Assembly: GCF_937873615.1 (NCBI RefSeq)
Contig: NZ_CALMYP010000058.1
Location: 1 to 64,000, forward strand
DNA length: 64,000 nucleotides
Direction of reading: 5' to 3'
From: an uncultured Paracoccus sp.
Lineage (GTDB): Bacteria; Pseudomonadota; Alphaproteobacteria; Rhodobacterales; Rhodobacteraceae
Of the stretch, positions 33,206 to 41,026 are shown piece by piece (the stretch's first letter is position 1; each line of letters begins with the position of its first letter). The notes beneath the pieces were generated by a model. It made no database searches. It worked only from the letters and a program-made list of their open reading frames with translations, and was not told where the DNA came from. The position numbers and the translations under genes are program-made.

Positions 33206-33237
33206 GGCGGGGTTTTGTCCTGTATCGCGGCGTCAGG

Positions 33238-33293
33238 GGAACAATATTCCTTATTTCCCGCAGATACTAGCGCGAACATGGAAAAATATTCCA
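33238..33293. promoter_or_regulatory. Paired GGAA-N5-TTCC inverted repeats, candidate Lrp operators
   Basis: GGAACAATATTCC (33238-33250) and TGGAAAAATATTCCA (33279-33293) are near-identical inverted repeats with a 5-nt AT-rich centre. Their centres lie 42 nt apart, about four helical turns, between the divergent Lrp gene and the sulfur operon. Lrp-family octamers commonly bind such phased sites. Confidence 0.72.
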
Positions 33294-33323
33294 TATTATC
33301 GCCAGCACAAACGGAGATTCGCC

Positions 33324-33626
33324 ATGGCACGCGCATTTGAGCCTGTCGTCATATCGGCCAACGACCTGTTCGACGGTCGCACCATCTATCTGACCGGCAA
33401 GGATGAGTGGGTTCCCCATCTGCGCCAGGCCGAGCTGATCACCGACGAGGAACATGCCCGTCATCGCATGGCCCATGCGCTGGCGCTGTCGGATCACGCT
33501 GTCGGCGTCTTTCTGGCACCCGCCAAGGCCGGCCCCGACGGGCCAGAGCCGGGTCATCCGCGCGAGGCGTTCCGGGCTTATGGCCCCTCGAACTATTTCC
33601 ACGGCAAGCAGGCAGAGGACGCGTAA
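33324..33626 (+). CDS. DUF2849 family protein
   Basis: A 100-residue protein starting MARAFEPVVISANDLFDG, the usual N terminus of DUF2849. In alphaproteobacteria this family is found next to siroheme-dependent sulfite/nitrite reductase genes. The biochemical role is not established; an accessory function in sulfite reduction is inferred from the context. The stop and the next start overlap by one base (TAATG at 33624-33628), so it is translationally coupled to cysI. A longer frame upstream is ignored because the ATG at 33324 gives the family start. Confidence 0.85.
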   Translation: MARAFEPVVISANDLFDGRTIYLTGKDEWVPHLRQAELITDEEHARHRMAHALALSDHAVGVFLAPAKAGPDGPEPGHPREAFRAYGPSNYFHGKQAEDA

Positions 33627-35287
33627 TGTATCAGCATTCCGAATTCGACCGGGCCTTCGTCGTCGACCGCGCCGCGCGGTTCCGCGATCAGGTACATCGC
33701 CGCATCTCCGGCGCGCTGACCGAGGATGAGTTTCGCCCGCTCAGGCTGATGAACGGCGTCTATCTGCAGCTTCACGCCTATATGTTCCGCATCGCCATTC
33801 CCTATGGTACGATCAGCCCCGACCAGTTGCGCCAGCTGGCCCATATCGCGGATCGCTGGGACAAGGGTTACGGGCATTTCACCACCCGCACGAATATCCA
33901 GTTCAACTGGCCGAAGCTGGTCGATATTCCCGACATGATGGACAGCCTGGCCGAGGTCGGGATGCACGCCATCCAGACCTCGGGCAATACCATCCGCAAC
34001 GTGACCGCCGACCATTTCGCCGGCGCTGCGGCTGACGAGATCGCCGATCCGCGCCCCTATGCGGAACTGATCCGGCAATGGTCCACCGATCACCCGGAAT
34101 TCCAGTTCCTGCCGCGCAAGTTCAAGATCGCCATTTCCGGCAGCCCGAACGACCGCGCGGTGGTGAAATCCCACGATATCGGCTTGCGGATGCTGTCTCG
34201 GGACGGCGTGACCGGGTTCGAGGTCTCGGTCGGCGGTGGCCTCGGCCGGACGCCGCTGGTCGGCAAGGTGGTGCGCGATTTCGTGCCCGCCGTCGATCTG
34301 CTGCCCTATCTGGAAGCGATCCTCTCGGCCTATAACACCGTCGGGCGGCGCGACAACAAGTTCAAGGCCCGGCTCAAGATCGCCGTGCTGGAACTGGGGA
34401 TCGAGCATATCCGCGAACTGGTCGAGGCCCGCTTCAAGGAAATCCGCCCGCAATTCGACGGCTCGGACCAGCAGGTCCTGGCCGAGATCGCCACGCAGTT
34501 CCGCGCCCCCGATCTGGTCTCGGGCCGCGGCACCGAAGTTTACGACGCGGCGCGCAAGGCCGATCCGATCTTCCGCGCCTGGAGCGATACCAACCTGCAT
34601 GGCCACAAGCACCCGGATTACGCGATTGCCACCATCTCGCTGAAAAAGCATGGCGAGACCCCCGGCGATGCGAGTTCCGACCAGATGCGCCTGATCGCCG
34701 ATCTGGCCGAGAAGCTGGGTCATGGCGATATCCGCATCAGCCATGAACAGAATGTGGTCCTGCCGCATGTCCACAAGGCCGATCTTCCGGTGCTGCACGC
34801 GGCGCTGCGCGAGGCCGGGCTGGGTACCGCCAATCTGGGGCTGATCAGCGACATCATCGCCTGCCCGGGGCTGGATTACTGCGCATTGGCGACGGCGCGC
34901 TCGATCCCGATCGCCCAGCAGATCGCCACCCGCTTCGACGAGCTGAAGCTGGAACACGAGATCGGCGAATTGAAGATCAAGATTTCCGGCTGCATCAATG
35001 CTTGCGGGCATCACCATGTCGGCCATATCGGCATTCTCGGTCTCGACCGCGCGGGCGTTGAAAACTATCAGGTCACGCTTGGCGGCGACGGGACCGAGAC
35101 CATGGCGGTCGGCGAACGCGCCGGCCCCGGCTTTTCGAAGGACGAGATCATTCCGGCTATCGAGCGTCTCGTTCAGGGCTATCTGGCCGTGCGCGAGGAT
35201 GCATCGGAAACCTTCCTGCAGGCCTATCGCCGGCTTGGCCCGGAACCGTTCAAGGCTGCGCTTTATCCCGCCAAGGAGGCCGCATGA
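33626..35287 (+). CDS. cysI: Sulfite (nitrite/sulfite) reductase hemoprotein
   Basis: A 553-residue siroheme/[4Fe-4S] reductase that reduces sulfite to sulfide. The cluster ligands are C413 and C419 in CPGLDYC and C456 and C460 in SGCINACGHHH. The ferredoxin-like half domains and repeated reductase domains are full length. It is encoded between DUF2849 and the cysH fusion, so a sulfite-assimilating role is favoured over nitrite reduction. It overlaps the next gene by 4 nt. The siroheme supplier cobA lies about 2 kb away on the other strand. Confidence 0.93.
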   Translation: MYQHSEFDRAFVVDRAARFRDQVHRRISGALTEDEFRPLRLMNGVYLQLHAYMFRIAIPYGTISPDQLRQLAHIADRWDKGYGHFTTRTNIQFNWPKLVDIPDMMDSLAEVGMHAIQTSGNTIRNVTADHFAGAAADEIADPRPYAELIRQWSTDHPEFQFLPRKFKIAISGSPNDRAVVKSHDIGLRMLSRDGVTGFEVSVGGGLGRTPLVGKVVRDFVPAVDLLPYLEAILSAYNTVGRRDNKFKARLKIAVLELGIEHIRELVEARFKEIRPQFDGSDQQVLAEIATQFRAPDLVSGRGTEVYDAARKADPIFRAWSDTNLHGHKHPDYAIATISLKKHGETPGDASSDQMRLIADLAEKLGHGDIRISHEQNVVLPHVHKADLPVLHAALREAGLGTANLGLISDIIACPGLDYCALATARSIPIAQQIATRFDELKLEHEIGELKIKISGCINACGHHHVGHIGILGLDRAGVENYQVTLGGDGTETMAVGERAGPGFSKDEIIPAIERLVQGYLAVREDASETFLQAYRRLGPEPFKAALYPAKEAA

Positions 35288-36432
35288 TGGCGAATGTCGT
35301 GGCCATTCCGACGCGGGCGGCGCGGATCGCGGCGCTGAACACCCGCTATCGCCATCATGCGGCGATCAAGGTGCTGGGCGATGCCCTGCAGGACAAGGAA
35401 CTGGGCCGCGTCGCCATGGTGTCCTCCTTCGGGGCGGATTCGGTGGTGCTCTTGCACATGCTGTCGCTGGTTGAGCGTAACACCCCGGTCCTGTTCATCG
35501 ACACGCAGATGCTGTTTCCCGAGACGCTGATCTACCAGTCGCAGGTGGCCTCGAAGCTTGGCCTGACCGACCTGCGCACGATCCGGGCCAATCCGACCGC
35601 GATCAACGCTGCCGACCCGGACGGGGACCTGCATGGCCGCGATCCCGATGCCTGCTGCGACCTGCGCAAGACCGTGCCGCTGAACCGCGCGCTCGCGGAT
35701 TTCGACAGCTGGATCACCGGCCGCAAGCGCTTTCAGGGTGCCGACCGCGCGGCGCTGGAATTCTTCGAGGAAGACCCGGCTGGCCCGCGCATCAAGATCA
35801 ACCCGCTGGCCCATTGGGATGCCCGCGACGTGGCCGATTACATCGCCAACAACCACTTGCCGCGCCACCCGCTGGTGGCTAAAGGCTATCCCTCGATCGG
35901 CTGCCAGCCCTGCACCAGCCCGGTGCTGGAAGGCGAGGATCCCCGTGCCGGGCGTTGGCGCGGGCTGGACAAGACCGAATGCGGGATCCATTTCGTGAAC
36001 GGAAAAATGCAACGTATCGCCCCGGCCGAACCTGTCGTCTTCACCCCCGAAGAAGGCCGTCCGGTCATCGTGCGCGATGCGGGCTTCGGACCCGAGGACT
36101 GGACCGGCCCGATCCTCGAACTGGCGCCTGAGGCCGATCTGGATGATCCGAACCTGCATTACATGGACGCGCCGATGATCCGCATCGCCTTCCCGAGCTT
36201 CTCGGACGGGCGCGGCTTTACGCTGGCGCGGCGCCTTCGCGTCGCCGGCTACAAGGGCCGGCTGCGGGCGCAGGGCCATGTCATCGCCGACCAGTTCCCG
36301 ATGGCGCGCCGCTCGGGCTTCGACGAGGTCGAGATCGACTTCGCCCTGGCCAAGCGCCAGCCGTGGGAATTGTGGAAGCGCTCGGCCGAGGTCGCGCCGT
36401 CCTATCTGAACCGGCTCGGCCGCAGCGCCTGA
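35284..36432 (+). CDS. cysH: Fused APS/PAPS reductase (CysH) and DUF934 protein
   Basis: A 382-residue single frame. Residues 1-240 are CysH: the nucleotide loop SSFGADSVVLL is at 48-58, the [4Fe-4S] cysteines are C124, C125, C207 and C210, and the catalytic cysteine is C233 in KTECGIH. The four cluster cysteines favour adenylyl-sulfate (APS) reduction. Residues about 260-382 are DUF934 (DAGFGPEDW, FPSFSDGRGFTLARRLR, DQFPMARRSGFDEVEI), normally a separate small protein beside cysH/cysI. A linker of about 20 residues joins them with no stop or frameshift. The DUF934 function is unknown. A second ATG at 35287 is an alternative start. Confidence 0.92.
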   Translation: MMANVVAIPTRAARIAALNTRYRHHAAIKVLGDALQDKELGRVAMVSSFGADSVVLLHMLSLVERNTPVLFIDTQMLFPETLIYQSQVASKLGLTDLRTIRANPTAINAADPDGDLHGRDPDACCDLRKTVPLNRALADFDSWITGRKRFQGADRAALEFFEEDPAGPRIKINPLAHWDARDVADYIANNHLPRHPLVAKGYPSIGCQPCTSPVLEGEDPRAGRWRGLDKTECGIHFVNGKMQRIAPAEPVVFTPEEGRPVIVRDAGFGPEDWTGPILELAPEADLDDPNLHYMDAPMIRIAFPSFSDGRGFTLARRLRVAGYKGRLRAQGHVIADQFPMARRSGFDEVEIDFALAKRQPWELWKRSAEVAPSYLNRLGRSA

Positions 36433-36501
36433 CGCCGCCACGTCACGCTTGCCCCCGGACGGATGGCGGGGATGATGGGCAAAACTCCAAGGAGGTTTCC
36501 C

Positions 36502-37470
36502 ATGTCCCTGCCGCCCATCCTGTCGCATCTGCGCATTCCGGTCATCGCCTCGCCGATGTTCATCGTCTCGGGGCCGGAACTGGTCATCGCGCAATGCAAG
36601 GCCGGGATCGTCGGCAGCTTCCCGGCGCTGAATGCGCGCGAGAAAGAGGGCGAGCCGATCCAGCTCGACGCCTGGCTGACCCGGATCGGCGAGGAACTGG
36701 ACCGCCACAATCAGGCCAATCCCGACCGGCCTGCAGCGCCCTTCGCCGTCAACCAGATCGTGCACCGCTCGAACGCCCGGCTGGAACGCGATATCGAGAT
36801 CTGCGTGCGTCACAAGGTGCCGCTCTGGATCACCTCGCTCGGTGCCCGGCCCGAGGTGAACGAGGCCGCGCATTCGGTCGGCGGCGTGGTCCTGCACGAT
36901 ATCATCAACAACACCTTCGCCCGCAAGGCCATCGAGAAGGGTGCCGACGGGCTGATCGCGGTGGCGGCGGGGGCGGGCGGTCATGCCGGGATGCAGTCAC
37001 CCTTCGCGCTGATCCAGGAGATCCGGCAGTGGTTCGACGGTCCGCTGGCGCTGTCGGGTGCCATCGCCACCGGTCGCGCGGTGCTGGCTGCGCAGGCGAT
37101 GGGCGCCGATCTGGGCTATATCGGCAGTCCCTTCATCGCCACCGAGGAGGCCAATGCCGTCCCCGACTACAAGCGGATGATCGTCGAATCGGGGGCCGAG
37201 GACATCGTCTATTCCTCGCTTTTCACCGGGGTGCACGGGAATTATCTGAAACCCTCGATCCGGGCCGCCGGGCTGGACCCGGACGATCTGGAACATGCCG
37301 ACCCGAGCAGCATGAATTTCGGTCAGGGCTCCTCCAAGCCCAAGGCATGGAGCGCGATCTGGGGCGCCGGTCAGGGCATCGGTGCCATTGGCGAGGTGCA
37401 GCCCGCCGGCGCCTATATCGACCGTCTGGCGCGGGAATATGCCGAGGCACGGGCGGCGCTTGCCCTGTGA
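36502..37470 (+). CDS. Nitronate monooxygenase-type flavin oxidoreductase
   Basis: A 322-residue FMN-dependent TIM-barrel protein of the 2-nitropropane dioxygenase family. It has the early VIASPMFIVSGPELVIAQCK segment and the glycine-rich flavin-binding AVAAGAGGHAGMQSPFA near residues 160-175. An ideal AGGAGG lies 6 nt before the ATG at 36502. It is 69 nt downstream of cysH-DUF934 on the same strand, but a link to sulfur metabolism is not evident; the family oxidises nitronates or acts on other electrophiles. Confidence 0.9.
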   Translation: MSLPPILSHLRIPVIASPMFIVSGPELVIAQCKAGIVGSFPALNAREKEGEPIQLDAWLTRIGEELDRHNQANPDRPAAPFAVNQIVHRSNARLERDIEICVRHKVPLWITSLGARPEVNEAAHSVGGVVLHDIINNTFARKAIEKGADGLIAVAAGAGGHAGMQSPFALIQEIRQWFDGPLALSGAIATGRAVLAAQAMGADLGYIGSPFIATEEANAVPDYKRMIVESGAEDIVYSSLFTGVHGNYLKPSIRAAGLDPDDLEHADPSSMNFGQGSSKPKAWSAIWGAGQGIGAIGEVQPAGAYIDRLAREYAEARAALAL

Positions 37471-37497
37471 CGGCCTTTGGCTGCGCCGAAGCGCAGG

Positions 37498-38250
37498 TCA
37501 GGGGGTGCCGAACAGTTCCACCGCCGCATCGCTGATCTCGGCCAGGGGACCGTAGAAGATCAGGGCGGGCGCGGCGCTTGGGCCTTCGCGGACAAGCGCC
37601 TCTGCCAGCGCGCCGATGGTCCCGCGCCGGATTTTTTGGGCGGGCTGGGTCACGGCCTCGGCGATCAGGGCCGGGGTGTCGGGCGACATGCCATGGGCGA
37701 TCAGCCCCCGGGCGAGGTCGGGAAAGCTGCGCTGCCCCATGAAGACCACCGTCACCGCATGGGAATCGGCAAGCGCGGCCCAGTTCAGGTCGGTGGGCAG
37801 CTTGCCGGTCACATCGGCGCCGGTCACATATTGCACCCGCCGCGCCGTCAGCCGCCGGGTCAGCGGCAGGGCAGCCGCCGCCGCCGCCGCATTGACCGAG
37901 GATACGCCCGGCACGATCTCGAAGGGCAGGCCGGCACCGCGCACGGCGGCCAGTTCTTCCTCCAGCCGACCGAACATGCCGGAATCGCCGGATTTCAGCC
38001 GCACGACGCGGCGACCTGCCCGGGCATGTTCCAGGATCAGGGCATTCACCGCCTCTTGCTTGGCACTTGGCCGCCCGGCGCGCTTGCCGACCGGGATCAG
38101 TTCCGCCTGGGCAGCCAGCGCCAGGATCGGACCCGAGGACAGGTCGTCGTAAAGGACCACCTCGGCACGGGCCAACCTGTCGGCCGCACGCCGGGTCAGA
38201 AGCTCCGGATCGCCGGGGCCAGAGGAAACGAAGGATACATAGCCGTTCAT
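37498..38250 (-). CDS. cobA: Uroporphyrinogen-III C-methyltransferase
   Basis: A 250-residue SAM-dependent methyltransferase that makes precorrin-2 for siroheme and B12. VSSGPGDPELLTRRAADRLA is at residues 8-27 and VRLKSGDSGMFGRLEEE matches the family P-loop-like segment. It lacks the CysG dehydrogenase/ferrochelatase part, so another enzyme must finish siroheme. It converges on the nitronate monooxygenase gene and is close to cysI, whose cofactor it helps to build. The start at 38250 (GGAAG upstream) is preferred over a longer frame to 38319. Confidence 0.92.
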   Translation of the reverse strand: MNGYVSFVSSGPGDPELLTRRAADRLARAEVVLYDDLSSGPILALAAQAELIPVGKRAGRPSAKQEAVNALILEHARAGRRVVRLKSGDSGMFGRLEEELAAVRGAGLPFEIVPGVSSVNAAAAAAALPLTRRLTARRVQYVTGADVTGKLPTDLNWAALADSHAVTVVFMGQRSFPDLARGLIAHGMSPDTPALIAEAVTQPAQKIRRGTIGALAEALVREGPSAAPALIFYGPLAEISDAAVELFGTP

Positions 38251-38344
38251 GAATCTTCCGTTACCCGTTTCAGCCGCATTGGCAAGAGGCCGCTGCCTGT
38301 GCGACAGTCCGGAAAGCACGACTCCCGAGACCCCTGGACCCGAG

Positions 38345-38770
38345 ATGCCGGACTTTCAGCTGGACGATTTCCTGCCCTATCTTCTGACCAACGCGGCCGA
38401 GGCGACCGGACGGGCCTTCTCGGCGCATTACCGCGACGCTTACGGCATGTCGCGCGCGCAATGGCGGATCATGGCCCATCTGGGGCGCGGCACGCCCTTG
38501 ACCGCGACCGATATCTGCACCCGCGCCCATCTGGAAAAGTCGAAGGTTTCGCGCGCCGTTTCGGGGCTGGAAGAGGCCGGATATCTGGCGCGCAGCCCGT
38601 CCAGCAAGGACAGACGGGCCGAGCTTCTGTCCCTGACCGAGGCGGGCCGGCGCGTCCATGCCGACCTTGCCACCCATGCGCGGCGCTTTCAGGCCGCGCT
38701 GACGGATCGGCTCGGCGTCGAGGAGGTGGACGGTCTGGCGAAGCTGCTGCGCGCGCTTGGCGAGGGCTGA
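38345..38770 (+). CDS. MarR-family transcriptional regulator
   Basis: A 141-residue winged-helix repressor (SRAQWRIMAHLGRGTPLTAT, LEKSKVSRAVSGLEEAGYLA, DRRAELLSLTEAGRRV). It lies 71 nt upstream of the fumarylacetoacetase gene on the same strand, with an inverted repeat in the gap. It probably represses the aromatic-degradation operon until a phenolic ligand appears, as many MarR proteins of aromatic pathways do (inference). The start at 38345 is preferred to a longer frame without a ribosome site. Confidence 0.88.
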   Translation: MPDFQLDDFLPYLLTNAAEATGRAFSAHYRDAYGMSRAQWRIMAHLGRGTPLTATDICTRAHLEKSKVSRAVSGLEEAGYLARSPSSKDRRAELLSLTEAGRRVHADLATHARRFQAALTDRLGVEEVDGLAKLLRALGEG

Positions 38771-38801
38771 GAGCGGCGACTTGCGCCAAAACCGCCTCTG
38801 T

Positions 38802-38826
38802 GTTAGTTGCGTTTGCAACCGATAAC
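38802..38826. promoter_or_regulatory. Candidate MarR operator upstream of fumarylacetoacetase gene
   Basis: GTTGC-GTTT-GCAAC (38806-38819) is an inverted repeat flanked by GTTA on the left and TAAC on the right, although the right flank is offset by 3 nt. It lies between the MarR gene and the operon it would control, about 20 nt before the fumarylacetoacetase start. Confidence 0.55.
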
Positions 38827-38841
38827 GCGAGGATGGGGAAG

Positions 38842-40050
38842 ATGACAAAGGTCAACAGAAGCTGGGTGGATGCGGCAAATGCGCGCGGTTGCGACTTTCC
38901 GATCCAGAATCTGCCTTACGGGGTTTTCTCGACCGGGGGCGGGGCGCCGCGCTGCGGGGTGGCAATCGGCGATCGCATCGTCGATCTGGCGGCCTGCGAA
39001 GCCGCCGGGCTGCTGGATGCGGGCGGCACCTTCGCGGCCCCGCAGCTGAACGACTTCATCGCCCTTGGCCGCGACAGATGGGCGGCGATCCGTGCGGCGC
39101 TGAGCGCGCTTCTGGCCGAGGACGGCAATCGTGACACCCCCACCGTCGCCATGGCCGATGCGACCCTTCACCTGCCGATCCGGGTTACCGAATACACCGA
39201 TTTCTATGCCTCGAAGAATCACGCCTTCAACGTGGGTGTGCTGTTCCGCGGCCCCGAAAACGCCCTGCCGGCGCAATGGACGCATATGCCCATCGGTTAT
39301 AACGGGCGGGCGTCTTCCGTCGTGGTCTCGGGCACCGATGTGATCCGCCCGATGGGGCAGTTGAAGACCGATGCCGGACCCGTCTGGGCACCCTGTCAAC
39401 GCCTTGATCTGGAACTGGAAATGGGTGCCATCGTCGGTGCGGATTCGACCATGGGCGAGCGTATCGGTGTCGATCAGGCCGAACAGATGATCTTCGGCTA
39501 TGTGCTGCTGAACGACTGGTCGGCGCGCGACATCCAGGCCTGGGAATACCAGCCGCTCGGCCCGTTCCAGTCCAAGGCCTTCGCCACCACGATCAGCCCC
39601 TGGGTGGTGACCACCGCCGCGCTCGAACCCTTCCGCAGCGAGGGTCCCGAGCGCGTGAACCCGCTGCTGCCCTATCTGCACGAATCCCGCCCCGGGCTTT
39701 ACGACATCAACCTGTCATGGAGCCTGAACGACGAGGTGCTGAGCCGGACGAATTACAACGTCATGTATTATTCCTCGGCGCAGCAGTTGGCGCATCACGC
39801 CTCGTCGGGGTGCCCGATGCGGGTCGGCGATCTGCTGGGATCGGGAACGATTTCGGGCCCGACGCCGGATTCGACCGGCGCGCTTCTGGAAATGACCGAG
39901 GGCGGGAAGAAACCGGTGAAAACCGGCTCGGGCGAACGGAAATTCATTCAGGACGGCGACAGGATCACCCTGAGCGGTTATGCTGAGGGCGATGGCTATC
40001 GCATCGGATTCGGGTCCTGCACCGGCAAAGTGCTGCCCGCGAAGGAGTAA
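38842..40050 (+). CDS. fahA: Fumarylacetoacetase
   Basis: A 402-residue hydrolase that splits fumarylacetoacetate into fumarate and acetoacetate, the last step of homogentisate/tyrosine breakdown. Landmarks are TDFYASKNHAFNVGVLFRG, LELEMGAIVG, NDWSARDIQAWEYQPLGPF and GSGTISGPTPDSTGALLE. The length fits the family. Two in-frame ATGs (38833 and 38842) are possible; the second has the better ribosome site. It is the first catabolic gene of the operon, 3 nt before the MBL gene. Confidence 0.93.
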   Translation: MTKVNRSWVDAANARGCDFPIQNLPYGVFSTGGGAPRCGVAIGDRIVDLAACEAAGLLDAGGTFAAPQLNDFIALGRDRWAAIRAALSALLAEDGNRDTPTVAMADATLHLPIRVTEYTDFYASKNHAFNVGVLFRGPENALPAQWTHMPIGYNGRASSVVVSGTDVIRPMGQLKTDAGPVWAPCQRLDLELEMGAIVGADSTMGERIGVDQAEQMIFGYVLLNDWSARDIQAWEYQPLGPFQSKAFATTISPWVVTTAALEPFRSEGPERVNPLLPYLHESRPGLYDINLSWSLNDEVLSRTNYNVMYYSSAQQLAHHASSGCPMRVGDLLGSGTISGPTPDSTGALLEMTEGGKKPVKTGSGERKFIQDGDRITLSGYAEGDGYRIGFGSCTGKVLPAKE

Positions 40051-40053
40051 GCG

Positions 40054-41004
40054 ATGAGCAAGAAATTCGCCTCTGCCGGCGATATGGCGGAAAAGAAGAT
40101 CAGCTTCACCGAAATCGGCGAGGGGCTTTGGGCCTTCACCGCCGAGGGCGACCCGAATACCGGCGTCATCATCGGCGACGAAAGCGTGATGATCGTCGAG
40201 GCGCAGGCGACGCCGCGCCTTGCCCGCAAGGTGATCGAGAAGGTCCGCGAGGTCACCGACAAACCGATCAGCCATCTGGTCATGACCCATTACCACGCGG
40301 TGCGGGTGCTCGGTGCCTCGGCCTATGGCGCGCCGACCGTCGTCATGGGCGAGAAGGCGCGCTCGATGGTCGCCGAACGCGGGCAGGAGGATTGGGACAG
40401 CGAATTCGAACGCTTCCCGCGCCTGTTCCAGGCGCATGAGGAAATCCCCGGCCTGACCTGGCCGAATGTCACCTTCAACGACCGCATGACCGTTTATCTC
40501 GGTAAGCGCCGCATCGACCTGATGCATCTGGGTCGTGCCCATACGGCGGGCGATATCGTCGCCTATGTGCCCGATCAGAATGTCATGTTCACCGGCGATA
40601 TCGTCGAATACCACTCGGCCTGCTATTGCGGGGACGGTCATTTCGCCGACTGGCCGGCAACGCTGGAAGAAATCCGGAAATTCGAGCTTGCCGCCATCGC
40701 GCCGGGGCGCGGCGATGCGCTTGTCGGGGCCGACATGGTCAATGCGGCGCTCGATAACACCGCCGATTTCGTCCGCTCGACCTTTCAGCCGGCGGCGCGT
40801 GTGGCGTGCGGCGGGGGCACGTTGAAGGAAGCCTGGGACGCCGTGCGCGCCGCCTGCGACCCGAAATTCGGCAGCTATGCGATCTATGAGCATTGCCTGC
40901 CCTTCAACGTCGCCCGCGCCTATGACGAGGCGCTTGGCATCGACACGCCGCGCGTCTGGACGGCGGCGCGCGACAAGCAGATGTGGGATCTGCTGCAAGG
41001 CTGA
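40054..41004 (+). CDS. MBL-fold metallo-hydrolase with an incomplete metal motif
   Basis: A 316-residue protein of the metallo-beta-lactamase fold. The first metal motif reads H79-Y-H81-A-V83-R84, so the Asp and second His of the usual HxHxDH are replaced by Val and Arg. H163 (GRAHTAGD) and D182 (FTGDIVEYH) remain in place. It may bind one metal or act on an unusual substrate. The position between fumarylacetoacetase and a flavin hydroxylase (3-nt and 22-nt gaps) implies a role in aromatic catabolism. The reaction is unknown. Confidence 0.82.
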   Translation: MSKKFASAGDMAEKKISFTEIGEGLWAFTAEGDPNTGVIIGDESVMIVEAQATPRLARKVIEKVREVTDKPISHLVMTHYHAVRVLGASAYGAPTVVMGEKARSMVAERGQEDWDSEFERFPRLFQAHEEIPGLTWPNVTFNDRMTVYLGKRRIDLMHLGRAHTAGDIVAYVPDQNVMFTGDIVEYHSACYCGDGHFADWPATLEEIRKFELAAIAPGRGDALVGADMVNAALDNTADFVRSTFQPAARVACGGGTLKEAWDAVRAACDPKFGSYAIYEHCLPFNVARAYDEALGIDTPRVWTAARDKQMWDLLQG

Positions 41005-41026
41005 GCAAGGCAGGGAGGGGAGGCCC

